A stretch of DNA of 64,000 nucleotides from Gelatoporia subvermispora B (lineage: Eukaryota; Basidiomycota; Agaricomycetes; Polyporales; Gelatoporiaceae): positions 372,001 through 436,000 of the forward strand of contig KB445802.1 of NCBI GenBank assembly GCA_000320605.2, read 5' to 3'. Of this stretch, positions 48,516 to 60,097 are shown in pieces. How positions within the stretch are numbered: the stretch's first letter is position 1; every line of letters begins with the position of its first letter. The position numbers and the translations under genes were made by a program. Below the pieces are notes generated by a model. It ran no database searches, was not told where the DNA came from, and worked only from the letters and a program-made list of their open reading frames with translations.

Positions 48516-49065
48516 GTGCGTTGTGCGTTGCCTGTATGGCTTGACTGTATCCATATTCGCCCTCGCCTCAGAGGATGCTCAAACTATCTCCATCTAATCC
48601 ACTTTGCAGCATATTGTATATTCACCATCGCTCTTTTTTGTATCTCATCCTTTCGCTTTCTCTCATAGACGATGTATTTTTACGGGGATGACCCCGTCAG
48701 CACAATCCCTTTTGTCTACACCCATACGTACCTCTTTCATCGAATCCCCAAATTTCAGACTGTAGTACAGCACGTTTTGTATACTATATCACTGTAGCCA
48801 AATCACACGTATCCAGACAATGTTCCCGGGTATGATTGTCGTTCAGAGCGTGTGGCATTTATGCCACCCGCTAACTCTGTCGAATTACACGTGTCTGTAT
48901 ATATGACTCCTGTCTGATTCGAATCCATGGATCATGATGCGTAGTGCATACGAGAGCAGATACATGAGGTGCTTGACGTGACACAACCATCACACACGTA
49001 CATGACGAAGCCCTGGAGCCTAGCGTAAGCAAAAGTGCTTTGCGTGTAGCACACATTCAGACGAG
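48516..49065. other. 3'-3' intergenic region, no gene seen
   Basis: Convergent 3' ends of the 46.5-kb gene and F-box gene A. T-rich stretches after 48600 and ATGTATTTTT at about 48670 are likely 3' UTR and polyadenylation context. Confidence 0.45.
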
Positions 49066-50599
49066 TCAGAATCCCAGCCATGTTTCGCCCTTTTCCCCTG
49101 TGTAGAAAGAACATCAGAAGTCAGACATAACAGCTCGGCGCACATATTCGACATAAGCTTCGTACTTTTTTCGACTGATACAGATGCATTGGCCTTGTTC
49201 CAAAGTTTATTCATCCGCCACGCCAACTGAGCATCCCAGTATCTCCAAAGTATGGAATCGTCGTTGAGATAGAAGGTAAACTTCTTGACCTTCTCGTACT
49301 GCCGACGGATCAAGATATCGTCCAAGCGTGAAAATGGAATAGAGTTAAGGGCCTGTGATCGTGTGAGCGATTTTCCGCAATTGAAGGAGAGGTGAACTGT
49401 CTGAATATTGTCGGATGTGATGCTCTCCAAGATGATAGGAAGCCAGGTATTGTTGGACTGTTCGCTGTAGAACCAAACACCAAGGTCGATGGTGATCAGA
49501 GAGCTAAATCGCCTCAGATCCAGGTTGCATCCTAAGGTCACGTATAGCCAGAGTCAGCTTGTGGCATCCGACACCTTCCTCCTGGGCACCACTCACTGGC
49601 TTGTACCTCAGGTATTCCAACCACATCATGGCACACCACGATCGTTTGTAAAGACGTCCCTACAGCATCAAATATATATCGAAGCCCGTCATCATTCGCA
49701 GTGCCATGGAATATCTAGAAACTCGATTAGTTTGCGACAGCTCTGTCGGAGAAAATTAAGTTTACCTTGAGTACGAGAAGTCGCTTGAGGGCAGTGTCAC
49801 GATACGCATCGAGGGACAGAGGATTGAACGCAGCAGAGCGCCATCTCACGTTACTGCAGGTCAGGTTCAGGAGATTTGGCAGTGCGCATAGACCCCAGCC
49901 GAAATCCGAGAACGCTTGGAATTTGATCTTGCAAAGGCACAGTGTGGATATGGAGGACGTCGCAGATGGTGCAACCGGGCCGAAAAGCGGGAATTCCACC
50001 ATTGGCGAACGATGAATATCTCGCCATTTGCGCCTGGACCACCTATTTACTGATTCTCTAACGAGCCTGTGCTTGTCTTTGAGCATGACGCCTTTAGGGT
50101 AGAGCAGGAATGAGGCGAAATTCATCTCCACGACTTGTGGAAGTCGAGATAGCAAGTCAAGGAGTAGGCCAAACGCTTTTGCAGTTTCATCGTCCACACA
50201 GAGGGAAAGTTCCGTAACGAGTGATTGAAGGACTGGATCCTTGTCTAGTGTTTTGTTTAATCTGCGAATCTGACGAGCGGTTCGTAGATGGACGGAATGG
50301 AATAAATGGAAGCGACTCCTTGACAACCACCCGCGGCATACTAGCGCATACGCTAGCATAGACTGGCGGTCAAAGGGAGTCGCTAGGTAGTCGATCACAG
50401 CCTCCCAGAGCTCAAGGGGTAACCCTGGTCCACGAAGGTGCTGCACCGGAGCTCGGCATCCTAGAGCACCGGGGGATACGACGGCAGCCTCATCACGATC
50501 GGGCCGAACAGGATCGACGTTATGGAAGTGACGGTAGGTGAGATCATTGATGTCGGAGGGCACAACACCGTATGTCAATCGGCTTGTAGATTGCCCCAT
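49066..50599 (-). CDS. F-box-like protein A with MGQSTS N-terminus
   Basis: Probable substrate receptor of an SCF ubiquitin ligase. Model: 50599-49766, 49714-49597, 49531-49166, 49097-49066 (449 aa). F-box-like segment at about 59-105: GLPLELWEAVIDYL, ALVCRGWLSRSRFHLFHSV. The rest is a leucine-rich, LRR-like fold (LLSRLPQVVEMNFASF, ALPNLLNLTCSN, LDLRRFSSLITIDLGVWFYS, LAWRMNKL), ending in TWLGF. The start is ATG 50599 because all four paralogues keep MGQS[TS]S at this point and diverge upstream. Gly2 with Ser6 fits the N-myristoylation consensus MGxxxS, so membrane attachment is predicted, not shown. Exon 3 (366 nt) and exon 4 (32 nt) have the same lengths in A, B and C. Substrate unknown. Confidence 0.82.
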
Positions 50600-51471
50600 A
50601 GCCGCCTGTTGATGGTACGTGAACAATACAGCTAGGCCCCATGAATATGTCAACTTTGCGAAGAACACTCACGTATCTGAGATATTTCTACCCTTGACTG
50701 TTGCTCTCAACTGCAGTAGAGTCTATGCCAATGGATAGCGTCAATTCGAGGAGCGTTGGTCTCCTGACTATCATTGTACTATATATACCTCAAGTCTGAT
50801 GCTGCGCCGAGAGGATATTTAGGCGCCGAGTGTATGTGGATTCGACGGGCGAGCTGTGTACGTCATCCCACGCGAAACCGCTCGCCCTTCAAGTATTGCT
50901 TCGCTCATAGTCGGTATCTTGACAATTGACTGGACTAAGGTCGTATATCTCGTACGAAAGACTCAGTGTCGAATCTGGGGCAGCATCGTTTTAGACTGGT
51001 CCGCAACACTGGGGTTAGCAACTAAAGGAACAAATTGTCGTGGCAGCCTCTTAATCGGAGCATTGGTCGTAGGGCAGTAATATGGCATAAAATATCCACA
51101 TTATCATCGATGTAGCTTCTGGCGACCATGTCTTACAACAATGACACTGCCATCGATAACCGCCATGGAAGGAATAGCAAGTTCTAGACCCTTCAGAGCG
51201 GCTGACAGCTCTGGGAGTGGCGCTGTGCCGGAACGCCTGACCAGTGAAACTTCACTCGTTATCGCGCTACGCAGCCGGCCTTGGAGGGCTTCTGGTTAGA
51301 CCAGCAGACAGTCGCCGATGCTCAGCTTCGTTGTCGATCACGTATTACCTGAAATAGATGACGTACCCGTGGTCGTACGCTTGTTGCAACTGTATGGGGT
51401 TATTTGAAAATGTAGACTGCGTGCGTATCCCATGTACAAAGGTAGATACTGCAGCAAATGTCAGAACTAGT
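50600..51471. other. spacer between F-box genes A and B
   Basis: No gene seen. The part after about 51300 resembles DNA 3' of gene C (a GTCGTACGC.TGTT.CAA-type block), so it is paralogous 3' flank. The remainder should hold the promoter of gene A. Confidence 0.45.
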
Positions 51472-52992
51472 CTAGAATCCGGCCCATGGTTCAGCGCTGG
51501 GATCTGTACAAAAGGAAGAACAAGATGTCACTTTGGAACGTTCGACAAATCAAGTAGTAACGATTCTTACTCGATGCAATTTCGACTGATATCCTGGAGT
51601 TTTTGCGCAGAGTAGGCATTCGCCACGCCAATTGGGCCCACCAATAACTCCGATTCAGGCGATCATCAATGAAAAAGATAGAAACCCGTTCAGCGTGTGC
51701 GAGTTGCGGCCGCAATAAAGCCTCGTCTAGTCGCCGAAATGGAATTAAGTCGAGGACCTGCGATCTTGCCAAGGATATTCCACAGTAGAATGAGAGTTCA
51801 ATGAACTGGATGTTGTTGGAAGTAACGCTTTCTAAAACGGCAGGAAGCCAGACACTCGGAGAATCTGGGCTGTAAAACCATGTGCTGAGGAAGATACTGG
51901 TCAGTGATCGAAATCGCCTTAAGTTTAAGCGATACCCTGTGTGGAAGTGTATTTCAGAAGGATTGCAGGGATACAAGACACAAGAACTTACGCGCGCGAG
52001 CCTCGTTAAGTTCTGCTGGATTCACGCTCAACAAGAGCGTTTGTAAAGATGTGCCCACGGCTTTGAGAAGGCATCCCAGACCGATGTCAACCGTGCAGAA
52101 ACACAGCTTAGAATGTGTTGATCAAACTGGGGAAGTATCACGGGTTGGAATTTACCTTAAGCACGAGGAGTCGCTTCAAGACATTGTCGCGGTATGCCTC
52201 CAGGTCCAGCGGATCATACTCAGTCACTCTCCACGTCACGTTGCTGCAGGTCAGATTCAGAAGGTTTGGGAGAGCACATAAGACCCAGGCGAGGTCCGAA
52301 AACGCGTATAAAGCTACGCGACAAATGCAGAGAGTCGATATGGTGGAATATGTGGTGGTTATGGCGCAATAGCCGAAGACCGCTCTCTTGATCGTCGCCG
52401 TATGAGTGGCATTTTGCCACATGCGTCTCGACCACCGCCGTGAGGGCTCTCTCAAGACCTCGTGTTTATTCATGAGCATAATCCCATCTGGATAGAGAGG
52501 GAATGAGGCGATGTTGACCTCCTTGACCTGAGGTAATCGAGACAGTATGTCAGGGAGCGAGAAGAGCGATTTTGTAGCATTCTCGTCAAGACATAGGGAT
52601 ATTTCGGTGACTAGCGGCTTGAGATGGGGCCCTTCGTCCATTACTTCCTCCAACCTCCGGATTTGACGAGGTGTCCGAAGATATACCGTGTTGAATAAGT
52701 GAAAACGACTTCTTGGCAGCCATGCTCGGCACACCAATGCACACGACAGCACTGACTGTCGATCGAGCGGACTCCCAAGATGGTCTATGATACCCTCCCA
52801 AAGCTCTTGTGGTAATTGTTTTCCACAGCTCTGGTGCACCTCCGTAAGGCACGATGTACGATCGGAAAGTGCCGAGGTCAGAGCATTTTCGTCTGGTTGA
52901 GCGAGATTGGCGTTAAGTGTGTGACGGTAAGTGAGATCATTGAGCTCGCGCGGCACAACACCGTACGTCACACGACTCGTTGACTGTCCCAT
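51472..52992 (-). CDS. F-box-like protein B with MGQSTS N-terminus
   Basis: Close paralogue of C and more distant from A. Model: 52992-52156, 52106-51992, 51936-51571, 51503-51472, giving 449 aa, the same length as A and C. The F-box-like segment QLPQELWEGIIDHLGSPLDR is followed by ALVCRAWLPRSRFHLFNTV. The LRR-like part has ILSRLPQVKEVNIASF, ALPNLLNLTCSNVTWRV, LNLRRFRSLTSIFLSTWFYS, LSFYCGISLARSQVLDLIPF and WAQLAWRMPTL. The last exon encodes only ten residues, ending WAGF. N-terminal MGQSTSR again fits N-myristoylation. All introns are 49-67 bp. B with the decayed fragment at 53411-53586 is a copy of the C-D gene pair. Confidence 0.82.
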
Positions 52993-53410
52993 ATGGTCGA
53001 CGTCTTTGAGGTTACGCATGAGATTTCTCTCGATCGAGTTAGAAGACCTGATAGGGTCAACATTTACTCACCGAGATTAGTCAGTCCACACTGTTGGTAT
53101 CAGAGGGTTTATCGGGGTGTTTGTGCTTGAGATGGACCAGGACTATAGATCACTGCGGCGCAAGTGCTCGGAGGGAGGTGTATCACCGCTAGGCGTTACA
53201 TACGACATAGGATGTAAGTGCAGCGCCCTCAGCTGTAAGCGCTGACCGTAAGTGGTTTCGATGGCGATCTGTCAGACCGAATATTCCCAGGGCGGTCTCG
53301 AGCACATTCGCAGTGTCAATAGCTGTCGTGAATGGCATGCCCTGCCCAGACAAGAAGTCGACGCCCATTTCATTTGTGGCAACACCGCCCCGAGGGCACC
53401 CGTGGAGGTA

Positions 53411-53586
53411 AGCATCATTCCTCGAACGGTGCGCCAGCATCGGGGCAGCAAGCTGTGAGGACCACCATGGATGATGTTCTATCACATCTACGAATTATAA
53501 TATAATCTCCTGTGCGGCCACGGGCCGGTGGTCTCACAGGACATCCTCAAGGCGGGACATGACAGGCAGCTGAGCACGTCTGGCCT
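53411..53586 (-). pseudogene. relic of an F-box D-type gene (exon 3 part)
   Basis: This stretch aligns base for base with 56093-56270 of gene D, including GCAAGCTGTGAGGACCACCA and the segment that encodes HHQWWSSQLAAR in D (HHPWWSSQLAAP here). Upstream F-box exons are missing and the frame is degraded. The flank at 53187-53340 matches 55553-55670 between genes C and D, so the relic is what remains of D after duplication of the C-D pair. Confidence 0.75.
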
Positions 53587-53838
53587 GCAAGGGGAACTAC
53601 AGTACAACATCTGATCAGCGAATTTTCGCTCGGTGCTTTGGTCAACAGACAGCCGCCGACAACCGTGAATTTGCAGGTGATATTTGGTCGACAAACAAGC
53701 TAAGGATCTCGATCAACAGCCAGAGTCAGTAAGTGATAGCGTACCGGTCACCGTACGCCTGTTACAATAGCGCAACTTCCTCGCAGGTCAGACTGCACTC
53801 ATATAAATGTAGATAATCCATCAGATGTCAGCACTAGC

Positions 53839-55355
53839 CTAAAACCCCGCCCATGGTTGACTGCTTCTATCTGTACGAAAGGAGGAATGAAATATCAGTC
53901 TCGGATAATGGGGGAAAGCAGTGATAATTCTTACTCGTTGAAACTCCGACTGATATCCTAGCATTTCTGCGTGCACTTGGCATTCGCCACGCCAATTGCG
54001 CGCGCCAATAACCCCAATACAGGCGGTCATCAATGAAAATGAAAGCATTCCGTTTGGCATGCCCGAATTGCGGCCGCAACAAGACCTTATCTAGCCTCAC
54101 GAACGGGACTAAGTCGAGGAGCTGCGACCTGTTCAAGGGTGTTCCACAATAGAATGAGAGTTCAATGGACTGGAGGTTATTAGATGCGACGCTTTCCAAA
54201 ATCGCAGGAAGCCAAACACTCGGAGAATCTGGGCTGTTAAACCATGTGCCAAGCAAGATTTTTTCCAGCGATATGAATCGTCTTAAGTCCAAATGGTACC
54301 CTATTTGCAGGTATACGTCAAAAGAATTGCAGGGACACAAGATACAAGAACTTACGCACGCCAGCATCATTAAGTTCAGCGGGATTGCCGCACAACAAGA
54401 GTGTTTGTAAAGATGTGCCCACAGCATTGAGAAGGCATCCAAGACTGCTGTCAAATGTGCAGAAACACAGCTTACAATGCATTGGTCAGATTGGGGAACT
54501 ATAAGGGGTGGAATTTACCTTGAGTACGAGGAGTCGCTTCAAGACATTGTCGCGGTATTCCTCCAGGGCTAGCGGATCATTTCCGGCCACTCTCCACGTT
54601 ACGTTGCAGCAGGTTAGGTTCAAAAGGTTTGGAAGAGCACATAGAATCCAGGCGAGGTCTGAGAACGCGTGTAAAGCTACGCGACAAATGCAGAGTGTCG
54701 AAATGGAGGGATACGTAGTGGTATTAGCGTAACAGCCGAAGACTGCCCTCTGAATCGCCGCCATGTGGGTGACGTTCCGCCATTTGCGTCTCGACCATCG
54801 CCTTGCAGGTTCTCTCAAAAGCTCGTGTTTGTCCTTGAGCATGATCCCGTCGGGAAAGAGATGGAATGGTGCGATGTTGATCTCCCTGACCTGAGGTAAT
54901 CGAGACAGTACGTCAGGGAGCGAGGAAAGCGCTTTCGCAGCGTTCTCATCGAGACAAAGGGATATTTCGGTGACTAGCGGTTTGAGATGGGGTCCCGCGT
55001 CCATTACTTCCTCCATCCTTCGGATTTGATGGAGCGTTCGAAGATATACAGAGTGGAACAAGCGAAACCGACTTCTTGGCAGCCATGCCCGGCATACCAA
55101 TGCACACGATAGCACTGACTGTCGATCGAACGGATTCCCAAGGTGATCGATGATGGTCTCCCAAAGCTCTAGTGGCAATCGTTTTCCACAGCTCTGGTGC
55201 ACCTCCACACGGTACGATGTGCAATCGGGAAGCGCCGAGGTCAGAGCAATCTCGTCTGGTTGAGCGAAGTTGACGTTAAGGGAGTGACGGTAAGTGAGGG
55301 TGTTGAGGTCGTGAGGCAGGACCCCGTATGTTACACGACTCGTCGATTGTCCCAT
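53839..55355 (-). CDS. F-box-like protein C with MGQSTS N-terminus
   Basis: Nearest paralogue of B. Model: 55355-54519, 54470-54356, 54300-53935, 53870-53839, giving 449 aa. F-box-like segment RLPLELWETIIDHLGNPFDR, then SCALVCRAWLPRSRFRLFHS. LRR-like part: VLSRLPQVREINIAPF, ALPNLLNLTCCNVTWRV, LDLRRFISLEKILLGTWFNS, LSFYCGTPLNRSQLLDLVPF and WRAQLAWRMPSARRN. The last ten-residue exon ends WAGF. MGQSTSR at the start fits the N-myristoylation consensus. Exon lengths 837/115/366/32 are identical to B, so the two copies have stayed colinear. Probably an SCF adaptor; partner SKP1 binding is inferred from the F-box only. Confidence 0.82.
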
Positions 55356-55980
55356 ACGGTCTTTGAGGTTACGCCTGACATCTCGATCGATCAAGATACG
55401 AGCCCTGGTGATATTAACATGATACATTGACTCACCGAGATCAGTTAGTCCACGCTGCTGATCTCACAAAATTCACCTGAGTCTTTGAGATAGACCAGGA
55501 CTATAACTTGTTCCGGAGACACCGCTCGAGGGATAAAGGCACAGTGCGAGGCGCTGCATACGACATAAGATGCAAGTGCAGCGCCCCGAATACCGATAAG
55601 CGCTGGCTGTAAGTGGGTTCGATGGCAATCTGTCGATATTCCCGGGGCAGTCTCAGGCCCATTTGCATTATAAAGGAATAGCCGTTGCTGACGACATCAA
55701 CAGCCCCACCTAGACAAGATAGCTATGTGTTCACCACCGAAGCAATGTCGGTCCCAAAGACACTCGTGGAAGTAGGTATTGCGATGCAGGCGCGTTGCAA
55801 TTTGACGCCTTCGACGTGATATGAGGAGTGAACAGGATTTGTCATCCCATTAACTAGAGCAGTGTTCCACATAACAGTCTACACTACCAGCTTAGTTGAC
55901 AGGGTGCCCATCAACGATTCTGGAGTATTTCCCAGGATCTAGAGACGGCCGGGGCCCGCCTCAATTACGCTCAATACTCT

Positions 55981-57472
55981 TTAGTCCCAGCCTTCACGCC
56001 ACGTGGTCTTTCCAGCACCTGTGATAACAGATTCACTAGGTTGATCCGGATGGCCATAAGAGCACAACGTACGAGATCGCAACTTCACCTGCATGATATT
56101 CCTTGAATAGAGCGCCGGCATCCGAGCAGCAAGCTGTGAGGACCACCATTGATGATGGTCCATCACATCTTCGAATTGGAATACAATTTCCTGTATGGTC
56201 GCGAACCGTTGGTCTAATAAGACTTCCTCGAGGCGAGGACATGACATGTGGGTAAGCGCGTCTGGCCTACTGAGCGAGGTCGAGTAGAGAGGATATTTGA
56301 GGCAGATTCGACTAAGTTCGTTCGACGATATAGTCTCCAACGCAGTTGGTATCCAGTCGAAGTCCCATTCAGGGCTATGGATCCAGTTGCCGAGCTCGAC
56401 CGATTCGAGATGGGGGAACCGCCCCAGATCTAAGTTGCGAGCTGGCGCCTCGGGTCAATAGAAATCGTATGCTCGTTATGAGTCATGCGCACCTACTAGA
56501 GATTGTGTGGATTCCTTCGGTTCAACAGCAAACGTGAACCTGCGAAGGGCTGGACCGACAGCATCCAGCACAAACCGAAGCCCAGACTCTAAAAATACGT
56601 TAGATGATAGCTGGAATAACACTATGTGATTAGTCTTAGGACCCGGAAATTGGACAGAAATAGGCACATACCCCTAAGTCAGTCAGTCTCTTCAGAACGA
56701 CATCTCGGTGTTGTTCGAGACGCAAAGGATTGTATCCGGATATGACCCACTTGACGTCCCCGCAACGTAAGTACAAGAGATTCGGTAGTTCGCACAGTAA
56801 CTTGGCAAGGTCGGAGAAATCCAGGAAGGTGATAAGCGATAGGGTGAGTGAAGTCACGGAGGGGTTAACATTGATATGTCGATTCAATGTATATATCTGC
56901 ATGGTCAGCTTGAGTTCTATTAGACGGGCGTGTGGCCTGTGTCGACTTCCCCTCACAGATGATGGTACTGGCATGAGCTTGAGTGGAGGAAGAAGCCCAG
57001 CGACTGTGTCTGGACAAAGATGAGACGGGGATATTGTGACTTCGATAACTTGAGGAAGTCGAGAAAGGAGTTTCAGCCCTCGGGATACCACTTCTGCAGC
57101 TTCTTCATCGGGACATAATGTGTAGTCCTTGATGAGTGGGGGTATTTCCGGGGATCTATCAAGCGCCTTGGTCAATCGCCGCAGGTGCCTAGGCGTGTGC
57201 ACGTATATAACACGGAAGAGGTGGGAACGCGCCCGCGGCAGCCAGGCGCGGCAGACAAGGGCGCATGACGACAAGGTCAATCGGTCTCCGGCTTCTCCGA
57301 AGTAGTCGATAATCTCGTCCCATATTTCTAGGGGGAGAATAAGGCCAACCAGGTGTCCACAACGACCATGAGACCCAGCGGTTTGACTCCAGGACCCCCC
57401 GTAAGAACTGACGGAGCCCACAGGAGAACTGAGCAGTTGTGTAGCGATAGTGTGGCTTGAAGATTGTCCCAT
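55981..57472 (-). CDS. F-box-like protein D with MGQSSS N-terminus
   Basis: Most divergent intact member. Model: 57472-56672, 56610-56493, 56441-56073, 56018-55981, giving 441 aa. F-box-like segment at about 46-93: LPLEIWDEIIDYFGEAGDRL and CALVCRAWLPRARSHLFRVI. LRR-like part: LLSRLPQVIEVTISPSHL, LLCELPNLLYLRCGDVKWV, GLRFVLDAVGPALRRFTFAV, RNLDLGRFPHLESVELGNW and WWSSQLAARMPAL. The last exon ends TTWREGWD. The same three intron positions as A-C are kept. The splice choices at 56611, 56492 and 56442 were made because they restore the family frame. MGQSSS predicts N-myristoylation as in A-C although the following 40 residues differ completely, which suggests selection on the first six residues. 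Confidence 0.8.
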
Positions 57473-60097
57473 ACTGTGTAAAACCTCTGCGAAGTGCTGG
57501 GTGCCTGTCACTCACTACGAACTGAACTGTTTGAGACGCACTTACCGGGGTACTACCCGACACAATCGTCAAATGTTGTAGCAGTTTCCTGAGATCTACG
57601 ACGGCGAAAATTGTATGTGCGAGACGGCTGCGTCTGCACTTCGCGACAAAGTCAAAGCCTACTGTGAAAGCAGTCCACTAGCGGGATGTCTCGCAAGCAT
57701 TCGTGAGAAAGCCAATGTCGTGTATGTCGAACATTGCAAATGCGTCCATGATACCTTCATGGGTATGAGAGGACGTGTGTGCGAAATGCATCTCCAGACT
57801 CGGCAGATCGTGCGGCCGAGTAAGTAGAATTGTCGGAGATTACGAATACGATACATTATTCGTCTGACCGTTGCCAGAGCCTGTAGCGCTCGGGACAGCT
57901 AGGACTAGGCAGGAGTCTAAAGTTCAACTCCTTAGCCTCCGCAAACCAGGCTCTGCTCCTGTACTCGAATGACGCTGTGCTCAAGATGCATCCCGCCCGA
58001 GAGTGAGTATCAACCTGCCGTATCGACATCACCGCCTCCCAGACAACTCCCACATATGATGGTCCTGCCATGGATATTGAGCGCTTGAGCAATGCCTATC
58101 GTGACAGTGTCGCGTCAGTGGCACTGGCTGCAACGGAGTCTCCCAGAAAGGTGTGGTAAATCACGCACAATCGTGTGTCACCACCCGTATCTTCCTCATA
58201 GCATGTAGCGTCAGCATCCGGCTTGCAAGCTCTAACATCCACTACTGCTGGTGTTTGCTCGAATCCTCATTGGACGCGAAATCCTGCCAGGTCTTAGATA
58301 CGCTCGCAGAATAAGATCGAGTCGGATTCTGTGAAAGATATGCGCTTAAGTGCCTCACATCTGCGCAGGGATGACGTCTTCAGCGCCGAGTTGATTTTCA
58401 CCCGTCCTATCTTGTTGGACGTGATACTTGAGAGTGTATCGATCATCAGGGTATAATCACAATGGAGACATTTTATCCGACTCAAGTGAAATTCTGCGAA
58501 GTAATTTGCACGGTTCTTAATCTGGGAATCTGTCTGTTCCAGAAGTCGTGTTGTGAGTGTCGTGATCTTCAAGCCCATTTTGCTCCCTTACCTATTTGTT
58601 CTGCAATCAGCCCTCCGAGAAGACTTAGGTCCTTCAGAAGTACTGAGTAGCCTATTGTACAGCGAATAACGACCTACCTCTTTTAGCCCATGTGAGTGTG
58701 GATAGTCAATCCTCAGAGAGGGATATTTACAAAGGAGCGATAAATTATACACGACTGGCCTTGTGTCACAAATCGATGGATGACGGGGTGCAATCACACT
58801 GGTTATGCATATGCTAGGGGAATGAAAATTCCGACTTGCTGTGCAGTTGTGGATGGAGCGTAACAATTGTTGGCGTTTACCCTGCAACCGCAGACAGAAC
58901 TTCATGGAAGTTGTCGAATTTCTTCTAAGCTTGCAACACATCGTTATCCGTTCTGGAAGGTCACTGTCAATGTGGTCTCTTGTGCGCTTCTCCGTCGACT
59001 ACGTGTCCCGTCGCACATTGTGTATGTCTAGAACTTTACGGAACTCACGAATTGCCCCTGAAGGCATGCGTATCGACGAACGTGCGTCGAATGAAGCCCC
59101 CGCTATCTGCACTATATTCCAGGCCCTCGCATACGACTGAGTTTCTAGTCTCTGAAAACGCGTCAGCATATCTTCAGGAGGACGCGTCGTGCGAGGTCAA
59201 TGCGCTTTCCGTATGCCATGGGGTAGTTTCATTGCGCTTGCGGGGCCGCTTCGGCGCACACGACTGCATTGCGTGCCATGACGAAGCGATATCATCCCTT
59301 CGTTTTCGCGCATCAATCCAGGGCCTCTTTGCTTCCTCTTTGTGGCGGTTGAGCTGTTTTCGCTATGAATTGCATGACCTGAAGGTGACATAGCGTGCTG
59401 CGGTGTCCAGTCCGACCAACCGATACTGGAGCCATTCGGCTGCATCGGCTTAGCATTGAACGCTTCTTTCGTGAAGTTTCAGACAACGAACCGATGATTC
59501 ACCGCTACGACATGTTGTTGCAGCCGTCGAGGAAGATATCCCAGACTCGGAATCAACTCGTCTGCGTGGGTTTTGCTATGAAATATGACCTTCGGGTATC
59601 GCGCCCTCGCGATGAACGCACACTAGAGTTGTGTGAGGATCGCTTCGCGCATGTATATCGCCGTGATAGTAGTTTGTGATTATTCTTGTGCTAGAACCGA
59701 CCTACAGGACAACTCTGAATCCGACGAGGACGTCCGCGAGGAGGTCCGTGATTTCAAGTGCCACGTGGCAAATACGCCCGCGCTTACCGCGAAAGTTCGT
59801 GAACATCACCCCACATGTTAGCAGACGCATGGGAGGACGTGTAACTACGTGTCCCAACTCGCCCATTATTCTGGCTGCTCTCGCATACAGTTCGCGTCTT
59901 TGTACTCTACTGTACTCTGGATTGTCATAGGTTGCTCTAGGAACACGCAGACCCGTTCCAAGTCGACGTTCACATTCCGCACGTGCTTGCTTGCCACCTT
60001 GTCTGTCCAGGCCTAGGAGGCCTCAGAACAACCTGCACATCCCAACACTCCGTCGCAGATCTCTCACTGTGCTCGACGACTCTCCTGCTTTTGAGCC
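57473..60097. other. region with F-box relic and unrecognised short frames
   Basis: Contains the F-box-family remnant at 58294-58760. Other frames, such as 57615-57827 (+, 70 aa, Cys-rich), 59395-59679 (+) and 59633-59821 (+, acidic DNSESDEDVREEV), cannot be placed in any family and do not splice together convincingly. The last 200 bp are the derlin promoter and leader. Confidence 0.4.
58294..58760 (-). pseudogene. F-box/LRR-family remnant E
   Basis: Minus-strand frames read LSLLGGLIAEQI (58640-58590 area) and, after a GTAAGG donor-like site, IKCLHCDYTLMIDTLSSITS and SLRRCEALKRISF. The second part resembles exon 3 of the A-D genes (position of ALETISSNEL in D). No F-box or MGQS start is found upstream and the frames do not join cleanly, so I read it as a decayed fifth member. 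Moderate-to-low confidence. Confidence 0.35.

Noticed and set aside
57615..57827. 70-aa + strand frame upstream of F-box gene D
   Set aside because: Cys-rich but without homology I recognise, and lying in a likely promoter or relic region.
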